Shown here: piece after piece, positions 17,756 through 26,294 of the stretch
How positions within the stretch are numbered: the stretch's first letter is position 1
How the letters are laid out: every line of letters starts with the position of its first letter
Assembly (NCBI GenBank): GCA_964487685.1
Contig: CAZASA010000013.1
Span: forward strand, 1-42,127
Origin: JABDGZ01 sp964487685
Lineage (GTDB): Bacteria > Omnitrophota > Gorgyraeia > Zapsychrales > Fredricksoniimonadaceae
DNA length: 42,127 bases
Reading direction: 5' to 3'
Position numbers and translations under genes: made by a program
Notes under the pieces: model-generated
What the model was told of the DNA's origin: nothing
What the model saw: the letters and a program-made list of their open reading frames with translations, nothing else
The model's database searches: none

Positions 17756-17797
17756 TACCTCGGTTCAATTGTTTCATTGTCATTCCACCCTTAAGAT
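17756..17797 (+). promoter_or_regulatory. Boxed promoter D
   Basis: TACCTCGGTT (17756-17765) abuts TTGTTT (17769-17774), followed by a 17 bp spacer and TAAGAT (17792-17797). The predicted leader is about 29 bases and holds the ribosome site AAGGGAGG. Confidence 0.6.
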
Positions 17798-17832
17798 GCT
17801 GATAGGTTATTTACAGAAGGGAGGATAGAAAA

Positions 17833-18021
17833 ATGTCATTAATTTCAGTAGTAGTCGTCTTGGTGGTCGTAGGAGTGATCCTGTGGCTGGTCAATAATTA
17901 CATCCCAATGGATGCAAAGATCAAGCAAGTCTTGAATATTGTTGTCATGATCGTTGTCTGTATTTGGCTTTTACAAGCATTCGGAATTATCGGTAACATC
18001 AATGATATACGTATCAGATAG
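17833..18021 (+). CDS. Thivi_2564-type small membrane protein
   Basis: The 62-residue protein has two hydrophobic helices (VVVVLVVVGVILWLV and LNIVVMIVVCIWLL) joined by the loop NNYIPMDAKIKQ. That loop is the recognisable signature of the Thivi_2564 family of small inner-membrane proteins; their function is unknown. It has a strong ribosome site and is the first gene after promoter D. As with DUF3309, its position suggests a stress-type membrane peptide leading the lipid transport operon. Confidence 0.75.
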   Translation: MSLISVVVVLVVVGVILWLVNNYIPMDAKIKQVLNIVVMIVVCIWLLQAFGIIGNINDIRIR

Positions 18022-18028
18022 GGACTGT

Positions 18029-18220
18029 ATGAAGAACTTAAATGAACAAAAAGAATACCGGTTACTGGAAGACCTCAATGATAAAGAGATCGCCAGTGAC
18101 CCTGCTTTGAATGATATGTTCGTAACACGTTATATGACCGGGTGGGATTTTAATGCCCACAAGGTTTCTACGATTATTTTTGGAGGGAATCATGAAAAAC
18201 CAAAATCGACGCATCAATAA
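18029..18220 (+). CDS. Small hypothetical protein
   Basis: A 63-residue hydrophilic protein starts at the ATG at 18029, seven bases after the previous stop; the longer frame from 17954 lies inside the upstream gene. The product is acidic in its first half (EYRLLEDLNDKEIASDPALND) and has no recognisable domain. Its end overlaps the next small ORF by 29 bases. The ribosome site (AGGGA) is moderate. I accept it because of the tight spacing, with modest confidence. Confidence 0.45.
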   Translation: MKNLNEQKEYRLLEDLNDKEIASDPALNDMFVTRYMTGWDFNAHKVSTIIFGGNHEKPKSTHQ

Positions 18221-18413
18221 AGCCCAAGGGGAACCGGTGGATCTATTTGCAGGTACATCTTATGACGCCATCAACGGGGATATTATAGGCGAAAAGGTGC
18301 TTTATAACTGGTTATACCAAAAAGAGGAAGAGAATTATTATACAGCTTCCAAGGAAGATGGTCCTTTACCGGATTTTTCGGAGGATGTCGCCTTGTTTGT
18401 AGAATATGCCTAA
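18192..18413 (+). CDS. Small hypothetical protein
   Basis: The ATG at 18192 has a good ribosome site (GGAGGG). The 73-residue product is hydrophilic and acidic, with Tyr-rich stretches (NWLYQKEEENYY), and has no signal or membrane helix. It overlaps the MlaE gene by 8 bases, so the MlaE start, which lacks its own ribosome site, is probably reached by coupling. Family not recognised. Confidence 0.55.
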   Translation: MKNQNRRINKAQGEPVDLFAGTSYDAINGDIIGEKVLYNWLYQKEEENYYTASKEDGPLPDFSEDVALFVEYA

Positions 18414-19533
18414 TGAAAAACTTGCCTATGATTTTTCAACACCGAAAACACTTCTTATTAAGTTAAGCGGGGACTGGCATATTTCCCAAGGCCTTCTTTC
18501 GGAAGGTGAAGTAAGCGCACAACTCCAAGAGCATCCCGATATTGATCAAATCAATTTTAATGTTTCACCGGAGTTGAAATGGGACAGCGGGCTCATCACT
18601 TTTTTACTTCGATTGTTCAAGGAGAGCGAAGCCAAGAAGATCAAGGTTGCCCGTGAAGGTTTGCCCAAGGAAGCGCAAAAGCTTTTAGTCCTTGCATTAA
18701 AGGCCCCTGAAAAGACCATTTTACCCCTGAAAAAGCAGCAATCGCTTTTGGAAGAGATCGGACAGAAAGTCTTTCAAATTGGCGAAAGCGTAAGGATGCT
18801 TGTTAATTTCATAGGGGATATCGCTGTTTCATTTTGCCGCATCATCACGGGAAGGTCATACTTTCGCTGGGATGATTTTATGCTCCTGGTCAAAAGATGC
18901 GGGGTGGACACCTTGATGCTTGTTTCTTTGATCAGTTTATTAGTGGGCATGATCCTGGCCTTTGTCGCATCGATACAACTGAAAATGTTCGGGGCCCAGA
19001 TCTATATCGCTGATATCGTCGGGATTGCTATGGTGCGCGTATTGTCGGCGGTAATGACAGGTATCATTGTTTCAGGCCGCATTGGTGCGTCTTTCGCCGC
19101 GGAACTGGGGATGATGGAAAGTAATGAGGAAATTGACGCGCTAAAGACGCTCGGGGTATCTCCGGTTGAGTTTTTGGTTTTACCGCGCGTCATGGCCTTG
19201 GTCACCATGATGCCGGTTTTGACCATCTACGCAGATTTGATGGCTATCTTAGGCGGGTTTTTGATCAGTATCATGATGTTCCATCTTAATCCATCGGAAT
19301 ATTTAAACCATACTCAAATTGCTGTAAAACTTAGCTATGTATGGATCGGGCTTATCCACAGTTTCGTTTTTGGGGTGATCATCGCGGTTTCCGGCTGCCT
19401 GCGGGGTATCCAATGTAAAAGGAATGCGGCCGGTGTGGGAGAAGCAGCGACTTCAGCGGTTGTCACCGCTATAACCGGTCTGGTCATTGCCACGGCCATC
19501 ATCACCTTTATTTGTCAGGTTTTGGGAGTATAG
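18406..19533 (+). CDS. MlaE-type lipid ABC permease with N-terminal STAS-like domain
   Basis: Residues 1-105 resemble an STAS/MlaB-like domain (beta strands around KTLLIKLSGDW and QINFNVS, then a helix region). Residues about 130-375 are the MlaE permease with five or so membrane helices and the conserved stretch AAELGMMESNEEIDALKTLG. MlaE is the inner-membrane core of the Mla/Tgt phospholipid transporter. STAS fusion to the permease is a known variant that replaces separate MlaB. Together with the next three genes this encodes a complete inner-membrane MCE complex, although no periplasmic MlaC carrier is present nearby. Confidence 0.9.
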   Translation: MPNEKLAYDFSTPKTLLIKLSGDWHISQGLLSEGEVSAQLQEHPDIDQINFNVSPELKWDSGLITFLLRLFKESEAKKIKVAREGLPKEAQKLLVLALKAPEKTILPLKKQQSLLEEIGQKVFQIGESVRMLVNFIGDIAVSFCRIITGRSYFRWDDFMLLVKRCGVDTLMLVSLISLLVGMILAFVASIQLKMFGAQIYIADIVGIAMVRVLSAVMTGIIVSGRIGASFAAELGMMESNEEIDALKTLGVSPVEFLVLPRVMALVTMMPVLTIYADLMAILGGFLISIMMFHLNPSEYLNHTQIAVKLSYVWIGLIHSFVFGVIIAVSGCLRGIQCKRNAAGVGEAATSAVVTAITGLVIATAIITFICQVLGV

Positions 19534-19536
19534 GTT

Positions 19537-20316
19537 ATGGACACAACAACACAGCCGGTCATTGAAGTGCAGGGACTTGAAGTTGGATACGATGATAGTC
19601 CTGTTTTGAAGGACCTTAATTTTAAAGTGAATAAAGGTGATATTTTTATTGTCATGGGGGTCAGCGGATGCGGCAAGAGTACCTTGCTTAAAGCGATGAT
19701 CGGCCTCAAAAAGCCAACTAGCGGTAAGGTCTTATTTTATGCCAAGAGCTTTTGGGAAATTGATGAAGATGAGCAGCAAAATATTATGCGGCGATTTGGC
19801 GTTCTTTATCAAGAAGGCGCGTTATGGAGCTCGATGACGGTAGGCGAGAATGTGGCGCTGCCGTTACAACTTTATACAAAACTATCCCCCCAACAGATCC
19901 AGGAGATCGTCGCATTAAAGCTTTCCTTAGTCGGTTTGGAAGGGCAGGAGGATTTTTTTCCCTCAGGGATAAGCGGGGGGATGTGCAAACGGGTGAGCCT
20001 GGCGCGGGCCATCGCGCTTGATCCCCAAATCATTTTTTTTGATGAGCCGTCCGCCGGGCTTGATCCTATCAACGCGCGAAAGCTTGATGATTTGATCCTT
20101 GAGCTAAGGGATGGGTTGGGGGCAACGGTCGTTATTGTGACCCACGAGCTTGCCAGTATATTTGCCATTGGGAACAATTCTGTGTTCCTCGATGAGGTTA
20201 GTAAAACCATGATAGCGGCCGGAAACCCCAAGGATTTACTGGCCAATTCCCAAGACCCCAGGGTCCTTGAGTTTCTAACGAGAGGGCAATTTAAAAATGA
20301 GCAGAAAAGTCAATAA
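19537..20316 (+). CDS. MlaF-type ABC ATPase
   Basis: The 259-residue nucleotide-binding subunit has Walker A GVSGCGKST near residue 41, the signature SGGMCKR near 147, Walker B IIFFDEPSAGLDP near 165, and a switch His in VIVTHELAS. The GMCKR form of the signature is typical of Mla ATPases. It starts four bases after the permease stop and overlaps the MlaD gene by 20 bases. It would power lipid movement through the MlaE-MlaD channel. Confidence 0.92.
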   Translation: MDTTTQPVIEVQGLEVGYDDSPVLKDLNFKVNKGDIFIVMGVSGCGKSTLLKAMIGLKKPTSGKVLFYAKSFWEIDEDEQQNIMRRFGVLYQEGALWSSMTVGENVALPLQLYTKLSPQQIQEIVALKLSLVGLEGQEDFFPSGISGGMCKRVSLARAIALDPQIIFFDEPSAGLDPINARKLDDLILELRDGLGATVVIVTHELASIFAIGNNSVFLDEVSKTMIAAGNPKDLLANSQDPRVLEFLTRGQFKNEQKSQ

Positions 20317-21004
20317 AACAGTGATCGGGATATTTGTCATCGGTGCCCTCGTATTGCTGATGTCTTCCATCGTGGTCTTTGGCTCGGGGGAGCTTTTTAA
20401 AAAGACAAATAAATTTATATTATACTTTGACGGTTCCGTTAAAGGACTTTCCATCGGAGCCCCGGTGATGTTCAGGGGGGTCAGTATCGGGATCGTCAAG
20501 GACATCAGCCTCATCTATGATTCAAAAGCCGGAACTATTACACTTCCTGTGATCGTTGAGATCCAGCAGGACCGTATTAAAGGGGCACTCAGTTTTGGGG
20601 AGTTGGATGGCGCCCGGAAAATGATCGCCTTGGGACTTCGGGGAAACCTGGAAGTGCAAAGTTTTTTAACAGGCCAGCTAATGATCTCATTTGATTTTTA
20701 TCCGGATAATCCGGCCAAACTTCGGGGTATCTCCAGTCAGTATCCAGAGCTGCCGACTCTTCCTATTTCCCCGGATATTTTTGAAGTTATAGAAAACTTA
20801 CCGATCAAAGAAATCGCAAAGAATCTGGAAGCGACTTCACAGGGGATCAATAAATTGGTCAATTCAGGCCAAATATCACGAAGCCTTAACGATCTTCAAA
20901 GTATGCTTTTGGAAACGAAAGAGGCCATGCATTCCGTCAGTTTGCTTACCGAATACCTGGAACAACATCCTGAAAGTTTATTAAAAGGAAAGGCAATAAG
21001 ATGA
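20297..21004 (+). CDS. MlaD/MCE domain lipid-binding protein
   Basis: The 235-residue protein has an N-terminal membrane anchor (VIGIFVIGALVLLMSSIVVF). One MCE domain follows at about 40-115 (FDGSVKGLSIGAPVMFRGVSIG), and then a helical tail. MCE proteins form hexamers in the periplasm that hold a hydrophobic lipid channel above the permease. A single MCE domain with a moderate helical tail fits MlaD rather than the long PqiB or YebT types. The start overlaps mlaF and has GAGAGGG upstream. Confidence 0.9.
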   Translation: MSRKVNKTVIGIFVIGALVLLMSSIVVFGSGELFKKTNKFILYFDGSVKGLSIGAPVMFRGVSIGIVKDISLIYDSKAGTITLPVIVEIQQDRIKGALSFGELDGARKMIALGLRGNLEVQSFLTGQLMISFDFYPDNPAKLRGISSQYPELPTLPISPDIFEVIENLPIKEIAKNLEATSQGINKLVNSGQISRSLNDLQSMLLETKEAMHSVSLLTEYLEQHPESLLKGKAIR

Positions 21005-21642
21005 AGGGTGTCAAGATCACATCATGCCTGAAGTTAAGTGTTGGCTGTTTTGTCATGCTTTTAAGCGGTTGTATTTCTTTGCCCAATAGCCCTATGAGCC
21101 CGACGCCCCGATTTTATTTGCTTTCGACGATCAATGAGGCCCAAGTAAGTAAGAAAATAAATATTACTCCTGGTTTGATCATTGGTATTGGGCCGGTTAA
21201 ATTGCCGGAATATTTAGACAGGCCTCAAATGGTGACCAAGGATAAAGAAGGGGTGCTTAAAATTGATGAATTTGACCGTTGGGGCGAATCCCTTGATCTG
21301 GGGATGGCGCGAATGGTCCGTGAGGGCTTGACCCAAATGATCCCAGGATCAAAATTGACCTTGTATCCCTGGAATCCTTCATTGGCGGTTAAATATCAAG
21401 TAAATTTGGAACTTGTCCAATTGGACAGTGAACTTGATGGTGATATGTTCCTTGTTGCGCAATGGACGATCATCGATGTGCAACTTTCAAAAACATTGAT
21501 CATCAAAAGATCTGAAATCCGAACAGCTATCAGCCCACAGAATTATTCCGGAATGGCCAAAACACTAAGCTTGGCATGTACAACCTTAAGCAGCCAGATC
21601 GCGGAAGCTCTGGCAGCAATAAAAACCCCTGCAATTAAGTGA
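21001..21642 (+). CDS. ABC-transport auxiliary lipoprotein, PqiC-like
   Basis: The 213-residue protein begins with a lipoprotein signal whose lipobox is LSGC, with Cys24 as the lipidated residue. After it come the features of the ABC-transport auxiliary lipoprotein family (PqiC/DUF330). These are PRFYLLS, GIGPVKLPEYLDRPQMV and an RWGESL segment. PqiC-type lipoproteins are outer-membrane partners of MCE transporters. The start overlaps the MCE gene by 4 bases. It probably gives this Mla-like machine its outer-membrane contact in place of MlaA and MlaC. Confidence 0.85.
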   Translation: MKGVKITSCLKLSVGCFVMLLSGCISLPNSPMSPTPRFYLLSTINEAQVSKKINITPGLIIGIGPVKLPEYLDRPQMVTKDKEGVLKIDEFDRWGESLDLGMARMVREGLTQMIPGSKLTLYPWNPSLAVKYQVNLELVQLDSELDGDMFLVAQWTIIDVQLSKTLIIKRSEIRTAISPQNYSGMAKTLSLACTTLSSQIAEALAAIKTPAIK

Positions 21643-21657
21643 AACTGCTTTAGGATT

Positions 21658-21671
21658 TACGTAGTTCTACG
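21658..21671 (+). promoter_or_regulatory. TACGTAG-type box before the cytochrome operon
   Basis: TACGTAGTTCTACG contains the perfect dyad CGTAG-TT-CTACG. The first part matches the FixJ-family half-site TAMGTAG as I know it. It lies 43 bases before the cytochrome ATG. The region between is AT-rich with TATGAT-like hexamers but has no ribosome site. Confidence 0.5.
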
Positions 21672-21713
21672 GATAACCCTCCTTAGATATATATTTTATG
21701 ATTATGTTAAGCT

Positions 21714-23510
21714 ATGGTCCGTCGAATATCTATATATTTAACATTCTTGCTGTGCTTATTTTTTTCTACAGGCGTCAGCCATGCCCAGGACAAACTTGCC
21801 AATACTTCTTGCCTTTCATGCCATTCAGTAGACCAAAAAGCATTTAATAATTCAGCTCATGGGTCATTAAATTGCGTTGATTGCCATACCGATATCAAAG
21901 ACACTCCTCATCAAGATCAAGTGGCCAAGGTTGATTGCGCTGTTTGTCATGACAAAGAAAGCACGGCATGGCTTAATAGCGATCATGCCAAGGCCATGGT
22001 CAAGGGGACTTCATTGACAGCTGCTTGCACTGATTGCCATGGTGATCATCATGCGATCATGCCGATTGATGACCCAACGTCTCCGGTCAATCGCAAGAAT
22101 ATTCCCACGACTTGTTCTGGATGTCATCAAAAGTATTCTCAAGCCGAATTCGCTAAGGGAAAAACCTATTTAGATAGTGTTCATGGCCTTAGTTTCCAAC
22201 AAGCGACGGATACGAAAGCCGCGGTGTGCAGTGATTGCCATGGGGCGCATGATATCAACAAACCAGTTAACAGATCGTCAAAATTATATTGGGCTAATAT
22301 TCCCAATACTTGCGGCCAATGCCATAAGAAGGAATATGCTCAATATTCTAAAGGGATCCACGGCCAGGCCTTGGCCGCAGGCAGCCGGGACACGCCTGTT
22401 TGTACCGATTGCCATGGAGAACATGATATCGACGCTGTCAAAAGGGCTTCATCAAAGGTATCTTCAGCGAATATCCCACAGACCTGCGGGCAATGTCATT
22501 CTGCCGAGCGTATCAATGTTAAATATAGCTTGCCTTCAAATGTTTTTGGAAGTTATATGCAAAGTTATCATGGGCTTGCTATACAGCAGGGGACAATGAC
22601 TGCGGCCAATTGCGCTTCCTGCCATGGGGCCCATGAGATCCTTCCATCGTCGGATCCTAACTCCATGATCAATCCTAAGAATCTTGAGAAAACTTGCGGC
22701 CAATGTCATCCGGGTATTAGTTCAGAAGTTGCCCGAGGCATGGTCCATGGAAGTTTTAAGTTAGGCAACAATCCTGCCAATAATATGGTGCGTAATTTCT
22801 ATATCTTTTTGATCTTTTTTGTATCGGGCATCCTATTGTTACATAACATTCTTGATTTTTCCAAGAAAGCCATGGCGTATTACCGGCATTCTTTGGAAAA
22901 AGGCAAGCCATGTATGAGTTTAAATGAACGCTGGCAGCATTTCATATTAGCGGTGACCTTTATCCTTCTTGCGTACTCGGGATTTTCTCTTAAATTCCCT
23001 CAAACCTGGTGGTCTTTCATGTTTTATGGGCATGGTGATTGGCTACGCTTGGGACATCGGGGTACTGGCTTTGTATTCTGCGCCTTGGTTTTGTACCATT
23101 TTTATTATTTAATTTTTACAAGAAAAGGCCGTTGGCAATTGGAAAATTTGAGTGTCAGGAAGAAAGATTTTGTGCAATTCTTCCAGACCTTCCAGTATTA
23201 CCTCGGGGGGCGCAAGGAAAAACCCAAGACAGGTCTCTATAGTTATGTGCAAAAATTGGAATATTGGGCTTTGTTATGGGGTTCGGTGATCATGGTCCTT
23301 ACTGGTTTCTTAATGTTCAGTGAAGTCTGGTTTTTAAGGTCCTTCCCCAAATGGCTTTATGATGTGGTTAGGACTGTTCATTGCTACGAGGCCATCTTAG
23401 CCTGTGTGACCATTTTTATTTGGCATGGTTTTTTTGTGATCTTTGATCCGGATGTTTACCCGGGGAATTGGTCATGGATCAATGGCCGGCATCCGGTTAA
23501 AAAAGAGTAG
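21714..23510 (+). CDS. Undecaheme cytochrome c fused to a cytochrome b membrane domain
   Basis: A signal peptide (cleavage near SHA-QD) is followed by eleven CXXCH heme-binding motifs between about residues 33 and 335. Many come in the pattern CxDCHG(A/E)H and TCGQCH. A membrane domain from about 358 to 590 has several hydrophobic helices and heme-b candidate His residues (RWQHFILA, LGHRGTG, LYHFYYL, RTVHCYEAI, IWHGFF), like FdnI/HydC-type cytochrome b. The layout is that of CbcL of Geobacter, an inner-membrane quinol:periplasm electron transfer protein. I infer quinol oxidation linked to a periplasmic wire; the terminal acceptor is unknown. No catalytic Lys-heme site (CXXCK) is seen. Confidence 0.85.
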   Translation: MVRRISIYLTFLLCLFFSTGVSHAQDKLANTSCLSCHSVDQKAFNNSAHGSLNCVDCHTDIKDTPHQDQVAKVDCAVCHDKESTAWLNSDHAKAMVKGTSLTAACTDCHGDHHAIMPIDDPTSPVNRKNIPTTCSGCHQKYSQAEFAKGKTYLDSVHGLSFQQATDTKAAVCSDCHGAHDINKPVNRSSKLYWANIPNTCGQCHKKEYAQYSKGIHGQALAAGSRDTPVCTDCHGEHDIDAVKRASSKVSSANIPQTCGQCHSAERINVKYSLPSNVFGSYMQSYHGLAIQQGTMTAANCASCHGAHEILPSSDPNSMINPKNLEKTCGQCHPGISSEVARGMVHGSFKLGNNPANNMVRNFYIFLIFFVSGILLLHNILDFSKKAMAYYRHSLEKGKPCMSLNERWQHFILAVTFILLAYSGFSLKFPQTWWSFMFYGHGDWLRLGHRGTGFVFCALVLYHFYYLIFTRKGRWQLENLSVRKKDFVQFFQTFQYYLGGRKEKPKTGLYSYVQKLEYWALLWGSVIMVLTGFLMFSEVWFLRSFPKWLYDVVRTVHCYEAILACVTIFIWHGFFVIFDPDVYPGNWSWINGRHPVKKE

Positions 23511-23513
23511 ATC

Positions 23514-26291
23514 ATGTTGAGACGAATTTTTATATATCTGATCTTTATCCAGTGTTTGGTTTTGGCACCTAGCATTAGTTTTACCCAAACCACTGCTACA
23601 AGCACCCCTGTCGTGAAAGCTCCTTCGAATGATGATTGTTTTTCATGCCACGGTGATGCCAGCATGGCGCCTCTGATCGATCAAAAGGTATTTGAAGCGT
23701 CTGTCCATGGTAAAAATCTTTGTACCAGCTGTCATACGGATTTGATCGGGAGTGATTTCCCTCATCAGACGCCCTTGCCGGTTGATTGCGGCAAGTGCCA
23801 TCTTAATGAAAAAGCTCTGTTTTCAGATAGTGTTCACGGCCGTGCCTTGGCCCGCGGCGACAAACTGGCCCCTCGATGCGTCAACTGCCACGGCAATCAT
23901 GATATCCTTCCGGTCAAAGATCCGCATTCTAAAGTAACACCGTTTAATATTCCCTTTGTCTGCGGCTCATGCCATAGCGAAGGCAAGCCTGTTTCGCTTC
24001 AACGCAATATCCCGGAAAATCACATTTTAGAAAATTATTCTGAAAGCATGCACGGGGAAGGTCTTCTTAAAAAAGGGCTTAATGTCACCGCCACCTGCGC
24101 TTCTTGCCATAGCGCCCATCAGATCCTTCCACATACAGACCCGCGTTCATCCATTGCCCGCGGAAACGTCGTCAAAACATGTTTACAATGCCATAGCCAG
24201 ATCGAAAAGGTGCACCGCAAGATCATCAAGGGTGAATTATGGGAAAAAGACCCGCAAAGCATCCCTGTTTGCGTTGACTGCCATCAGCCCCACAAGGTCC
24301 GCGTCGTATTTTACGCGCAGGGAGTGGCGGATAAGGATTGTTTGACGTGTCATGGCAAGCAAGACATTGTTTCATCCAACGGCCATCATTCGCTCTTTGT
24401 CGACGAAAAAGAGCTTAATGGCTCCATTCATGCCAAGGTTGCCTGTTCCCAGTGCCATACCCAGGTATCTGTTTCCAAGGTCCGCGCTTGTGAGACGATC
24501 ACGAAAAAAGTAAATTGCGCGGTCTGTCACAGCCAGCAGGTGGAACTTTATCAGCAGGGGATCCATGGTAAATTATTTATGGCAGGCAATCTTAATGCCC
24601 CTTCTTGCCAGGAATGCCACGGCACCCATGGGGTCCTTTCTCATAAGGACCTTAAATCAGCCACCTATCCGACCAATGTTCCGGTCCTTTGCGCCCGCTG
24701 TCATCGGGAAAATGAGAAAGCCGCTGTCCTCTATAAAGGGACTGAGCATAATATCACCACCAATTATACCGAAAGCATCCATGGCAAGGTGCTTCAGCAA
24801 GGCCTGGTCGTGGCGGCAACTTGCACCAGCTGTCATACGGCGCATAAGCAGCTTCCCGCCGCTGATCCAGCCTCTTCCGTGAACAGGAATAATATCGCGA
24901 CTACTTGCGCGGCGTGCCATAAAGGTGTTTATGAGAAATATATCACCAGTGTTCATGCCATCGGTCAAGCTAAGAATTCGGGTCAATTGCCGGCTTGTAA
25001 CGATTGTCACACCGCGCATACCATCAAACGGACAGATCAGGATGTTTTCCGTTTTGAGATCATGAATACATGCGGTAAATGCCATAAAGATATCGCGGAA
25101 ACCTATTTTCAAACAGTTCATGGCAAAGCATCCAGGCTTGGATATGCAAGATCTGCCAAATGCCAGGATTGCCACGGTTCCCATGAGATATTCCCTGTTT
25201 CAGACCCTCGTTCTACTTTAAGCAGGGGGAACATCGTTCACACCTGTCAGCAGTGCCATGAGGGTGCATCCAGGCGCTTTGCAGGCTATTTGACGCATGC
25301 CACCCACCATGACCCCAAGAAATACCCCTGGATCTTTTGGACCTTTTGGTTTATGACCGGACTATTGGTGGGAACTTTTACATTGAGCCTTATTCATACG
25401 CTCTTGTGGCTGCCTAAATCGCTTGAGATGAGGCGCTTGTATCCACCCAAGCCGTATGACCCTAAAGAAAAGCAATATGTACGCTTCCCCGTCTTTTACC
25501 GGATACTGCATATCATTATGATCTGCAGTTTTTTGACCTTGACCATCACCGGCATGACGTTGAAATTCTCGTATACTCCGTGGGCATTGTTCATTTCCAA
25601 GCTTTTGGGTGGCTTTGCAGTTTCAGGTTTCCTTCATCGCTGTGCCGCGGTCACGTTATTCGGTATTTTTATCGCGCATCTCTGGAAGATCTTTTATCAA
25701 AAGAAACTCGATCTCAAGAGCTTAAAAGAGACCCTTTTCGGCCCCGAAAGCATTCTTTTTTCAATAAAAGATTGGCGGGAATTCATCGCCACGGTCAAAT
25801 GGTATACAGGCAAAGGGCCTTATCCAAGATATGGACGATGGACCTATTGGGAGAAATTTGATTATTTTGCCGTGCTTTGGGGGGTCGTGGTCATCGGCAC
25901 CTCAGGACTGATGCTTTGGTTCCCGGAAGGGGCCACTCATGTTTTACCGGGATGGGTCATCAATGTGGCCACCATCATCCATAGTGATGAGGCCTTATTG
26001 GCGGCAGGCTTTATATTCACGGTACACTTTTTTAACACCCATTTCAGGCCGGAAAAGTTCCCCATGGATACGGTGATCTTTACCGGGCGCATGTCCCTTG
26101 AAGAATTAAAGCGTGAACGGCCGCTGGAGTACGAAGCGATGAAGGCACGGGGCGAGCTTTACAAACAGTTAGTTGAACCGATGTCACCCAATAAGATCCT
26201 TGCTTTCAGGATTTTTGGCTGGATGGCATTGACCATTGGTTTGGTCCTGGTCGTCTGCATCATCTTTACGATGATCTTTGGCTATAAATAA
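23514..26291 (+). CDS. 19-heme cytochrome c fused to a cytochrome b membrane domain
   Basis: This paralogue starts three bases after the previous stop. A signal peptide precedes 19 CXXCH motifs between about residues 42 and 600, in a repeated pattern of CHG.H, CG.CH and SIHG spacers. The membrane domain (about 625-925) has FdnI/HydC-like helices with His residues in RILHIIMI, FLHRCAAV, IAHLWKIF, IHSDEALL and FTVHFFNTHF. It ends in one extra C-terminal helix. The family assignment is as for the upstream gene (CbcL-like), but the c-type part is nearly twice as long. The two proteins could form a joint complex or serve different quinone potentials. Confidence 0.85.
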   Translation: MLRRIFIYLIFIQCLVLAPSISFTQTTATSTPVVKAPSNDDCFSCHGDASMAPLIDQKVFEASVHGKNLCTSCHTDLIGSDFPHQTPLPVDCGKCHLNEKALFSDSVHGRALARGDKLAPRCVNCHGNHDILPVKDPHSKVTPFNIPFVCGSCHSEGKPVSLQRNIPENHILENYSESMHGEGLLKKGLNVTATCASCHSAHQILPHTDPRSSIARGNVVKTCLQCHSQIEKVHRKIIKGELWEKDPQSIPVCVDCHQPHKVRVVFYAQGVADKDCLTCHGKQDIVSSNGHHSLFVDEKELNGSIHAKVACSQCHTQVSVSKVRACETITKKVNCAVCHSQQVELYQQGIHGKLFMAGNLNAPSCQECHGTHGVLSHKDLKSATYPTNVPVLCARCHRENEKAAVLYKGTEHNITTNYTESIHGKVLQQGLVVAATCTSCHTAHKQLPAADPASSVNRNNIATTCAACHKGVYEKYITSVHAIGQAKNSGQLPACNDCHTAHTIKRTDQDVFRFEIMNTCGKCHKDIAETYFQTVHGKASRLGYARSAKCQDCHGSHEIFPVSDPRSTLSRGNIVHTCQQCHEGASRRFAGYLTHATHHDPKKYPWIFWTFWFMTGLLVGTFTLSLIHTLLWLPKSLEMRRLYPPKPYDPKEKQYVRFPVFYRILHIIMICSFLTLTITGMTLKFSYTPWALFISKLLGGFAVSGFLHRCAAVTLFGIFIAHLWKIFYQKKLDLKSLKETLFGPESILFSIKDWREFIATVKWYTGKGPYPRYGRWTYWEKFDYFAVLWGVVVIGTSGLMLWFPEGATHVLPGWVINVATIIHSDEALLAAGFIFTVHFFNTHFRPEKFPMDTVIFTGRMSLEELKRERPLEYEAMKARGELYKQLVEPMSPNKILAFRIFGWMALTIGLVLVVCIIFTMIFGYK

Positions 26292-26294
26292 GCG

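Noticed and set aside
24657..25184. Minus-strand 175-residue ORF inside the 19-heme cytochrome
   Set aside because: It is antisense to conserved CXXCH repeats; its Cys and Gly content is a by-product of those codons.
21714..26291. Octaheme nitrite/hydroxylamine reductase or NrfA-type enzyme
   Set aside because: No CXXCK or other catalytic heme motif was seen, and both proteins carry a cytochrome b membrane domain typical of electron transfer.
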